Origin: Prevotella sp. 10(H)
GTDB taxonomy: Bacteria > Bacteroidota > Bacteroidia > Bacteroidales > Dysgonomonadaceae
DNA length: 64,000 nucleotides
Reading direction: 5' to 3'
Assembly: GCF_000711235.1 (NCBI RefSeq)
Contig: NZ_JOMI01000007.1
Location: 1-64,000, forward strand
Shown here: one piece after another, positions 63,412 to 64,000 of the stretch
Layout of the letters: each line of letters opens with the position of its first letter
Numbering within the stretch: position 1 is the first letter of the stretch
Notes under the pieces: generated by a model
Databases searched by the model: none
Seen by the model: only the letters and a program-made list of their open reading frames with translations
What the model was told of the DNA's origin: nothing
Position numbers and translations under genes: made by a program

Positions 63412-64000
63412 ATGAAAAAAGCACACATTATTTTTAGCTTATGTTTAGGTTTAACTGTACTCTTCAGTTGTACAAAACCTCAGACTCCGGAAAAATCCAA
63501 TTTAAACTTGGAGAGAGCGCAAGCTACATTAGATTCGCTCTATAATAACTATTCTGCCCCTAATACGAATCTCCTGCGTGAAAATTATCCGTTCGATACT
63601 ACTTATACTGCTACCTATCTGGCTTCGGCCGAGCAGGCAAATATACCGAACCAATATTCTTATCTGTGGCCGTATTCGGGGACACTATCTGCAGTAAGCG
63701 CCTTGTTTGAGGCTTCGAACGATAAAAAATACCAGCAATTACTGGATACGAAAGTGCTCCAGGGATTGGAAGAGTATTTCGACCAGAAAAGAGACCCTGC
63801 AGGATATGCATCTTATATCAACGGGGCGCCGACATCAGACCGTTTCTATGATGATAATGTATGGTTGGGTATAGATTATTCTGATCTCTATTTACTTACA
63901 AAAGAGCAGAAATACCTCGATAAAGCAAAATTAATATGGGATTTTGTAGCCAGTGGAATAGATGATAAACTGGACGGAGGTATTTACTGGTGTGAGCAGA
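63412..64000 (+). CDS. GH76-like lipoprotein (partial, runs off the window)
   Basis: The first 196 residues of a lipoprotein with SPII signal (LCLGLTVLFSC, lipidated Cys near 20). The sequence DDNVWLGIDYSDLYLLTKEQKYLDKAK and SGIDDKLDGGIYWCEQ carries the paired-acid motif region and helical repeats of glycoside hydrolase family 76 (alpha-1,6-mannanases). It would act on mannan-type glycans at the cell surface. The gene continues past 64000, so active-site residues further on cannot be judged. Confidence 0.85.
   Translation, partial: MKKAHIIFSLCLGLTVLFSCTKPQTPEKSNLNLERAQATLDSLYNNYSAPNTNLLRENYPFDTTYTATYLASAEQANIPNQYSYLWPYSGTLSAVSALFEASNDKKYQQLLDTKVLQGLEEYFDQKRDPAGYASYINGAPTSDRFYDDNVWLGIDYSDLYLLTKEQKYLDKAKLIWDFVASGIDDKLDGGIYWCEQ

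Overview
The window is about 64 kb of chromosome from a member of the Bacteroidota, most likely order Bacteroidales (a Dysgonomonas-like organism is my best but weak guess). Signs of this are TAnnTTTG-type promoters in front of many genes, AT-rich spacing with weak ribosome binding sites, many SPII lipoproteins, a Bacteroidetes-type LptD-like protein, a glycine-lipid acyltransferase pair, paired rhomboids beside HU, and a rhaB-rhaA-rhaT-rhaD operon.

Layout. 1-3575 is the 3' part of an rRNA operon: tRNA-Ala, 23S, 5S and a terminator, with 16S lying upstream of the window. 3650-13261 holds a ThuA-like secreted protein, prfB with its programmed +1 frameshift, an LtrA membrane protein, a YjdJ/YjdI-like acetyltransferase/ferredoxin pair, a transglutaminase lipoprotein and an LptD-like protein. 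13453-24312 is mainly housekeeping: M64 peptidase, TPR protein, NrtR-like Nudix regulator, CCA-adding enzyme, folA, rpmH, cvpA, secreted thioredoxin, and a glsA-glsB-ogt-maf cluster. 24372-32370 carries a histidine kinase, a POT-like transporter, an ECF sigma factor with a membrane partner, and a DUF2339/DUF3999 pair. 32438-43078 holds HU, two rhomboids, an EEP-family protein, rlmD, argS, a lipoprotein and a Pif1-like helicase. 43075-51707 includes the rhamnose operon on the minus strand and small regulators and acetyltransferases. 51799-52973 is asd followed by tRNA-Ser.

52957-59677 is a genomic island of about 6.7 kb integrated in the 3' end of tRNA-Ser(GCT). A 20-bp duplication of the tRNA 3' end marks both borders, and a tyrosine recombinase sits at the right end. 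The cargo is a minus-strand pair: a small unrecognised gene and a 512-residue protein with a PD-(D/E)XK-like C-terminus, possibly a defence nuclease. An IS21-family element has split the small gene. A near-identical antisense copy of part of tRNA-Ser lies just inside the left border. The tRNA's probable original terminator now lies right of the island.

Beyond the island come two secreted proteins, tyrS, tRNA-Gln(CTG) and the start of a GH76-type lipoprotein cut by the window edge. Other non-coding structures are a 194-bp imperfect palindrome directly before the helicase start codon, heptamer repeats before 23S, a duplicated 73-bp unit before argS, and inverted repeats in the rhamnose operon and the tyrS leader.
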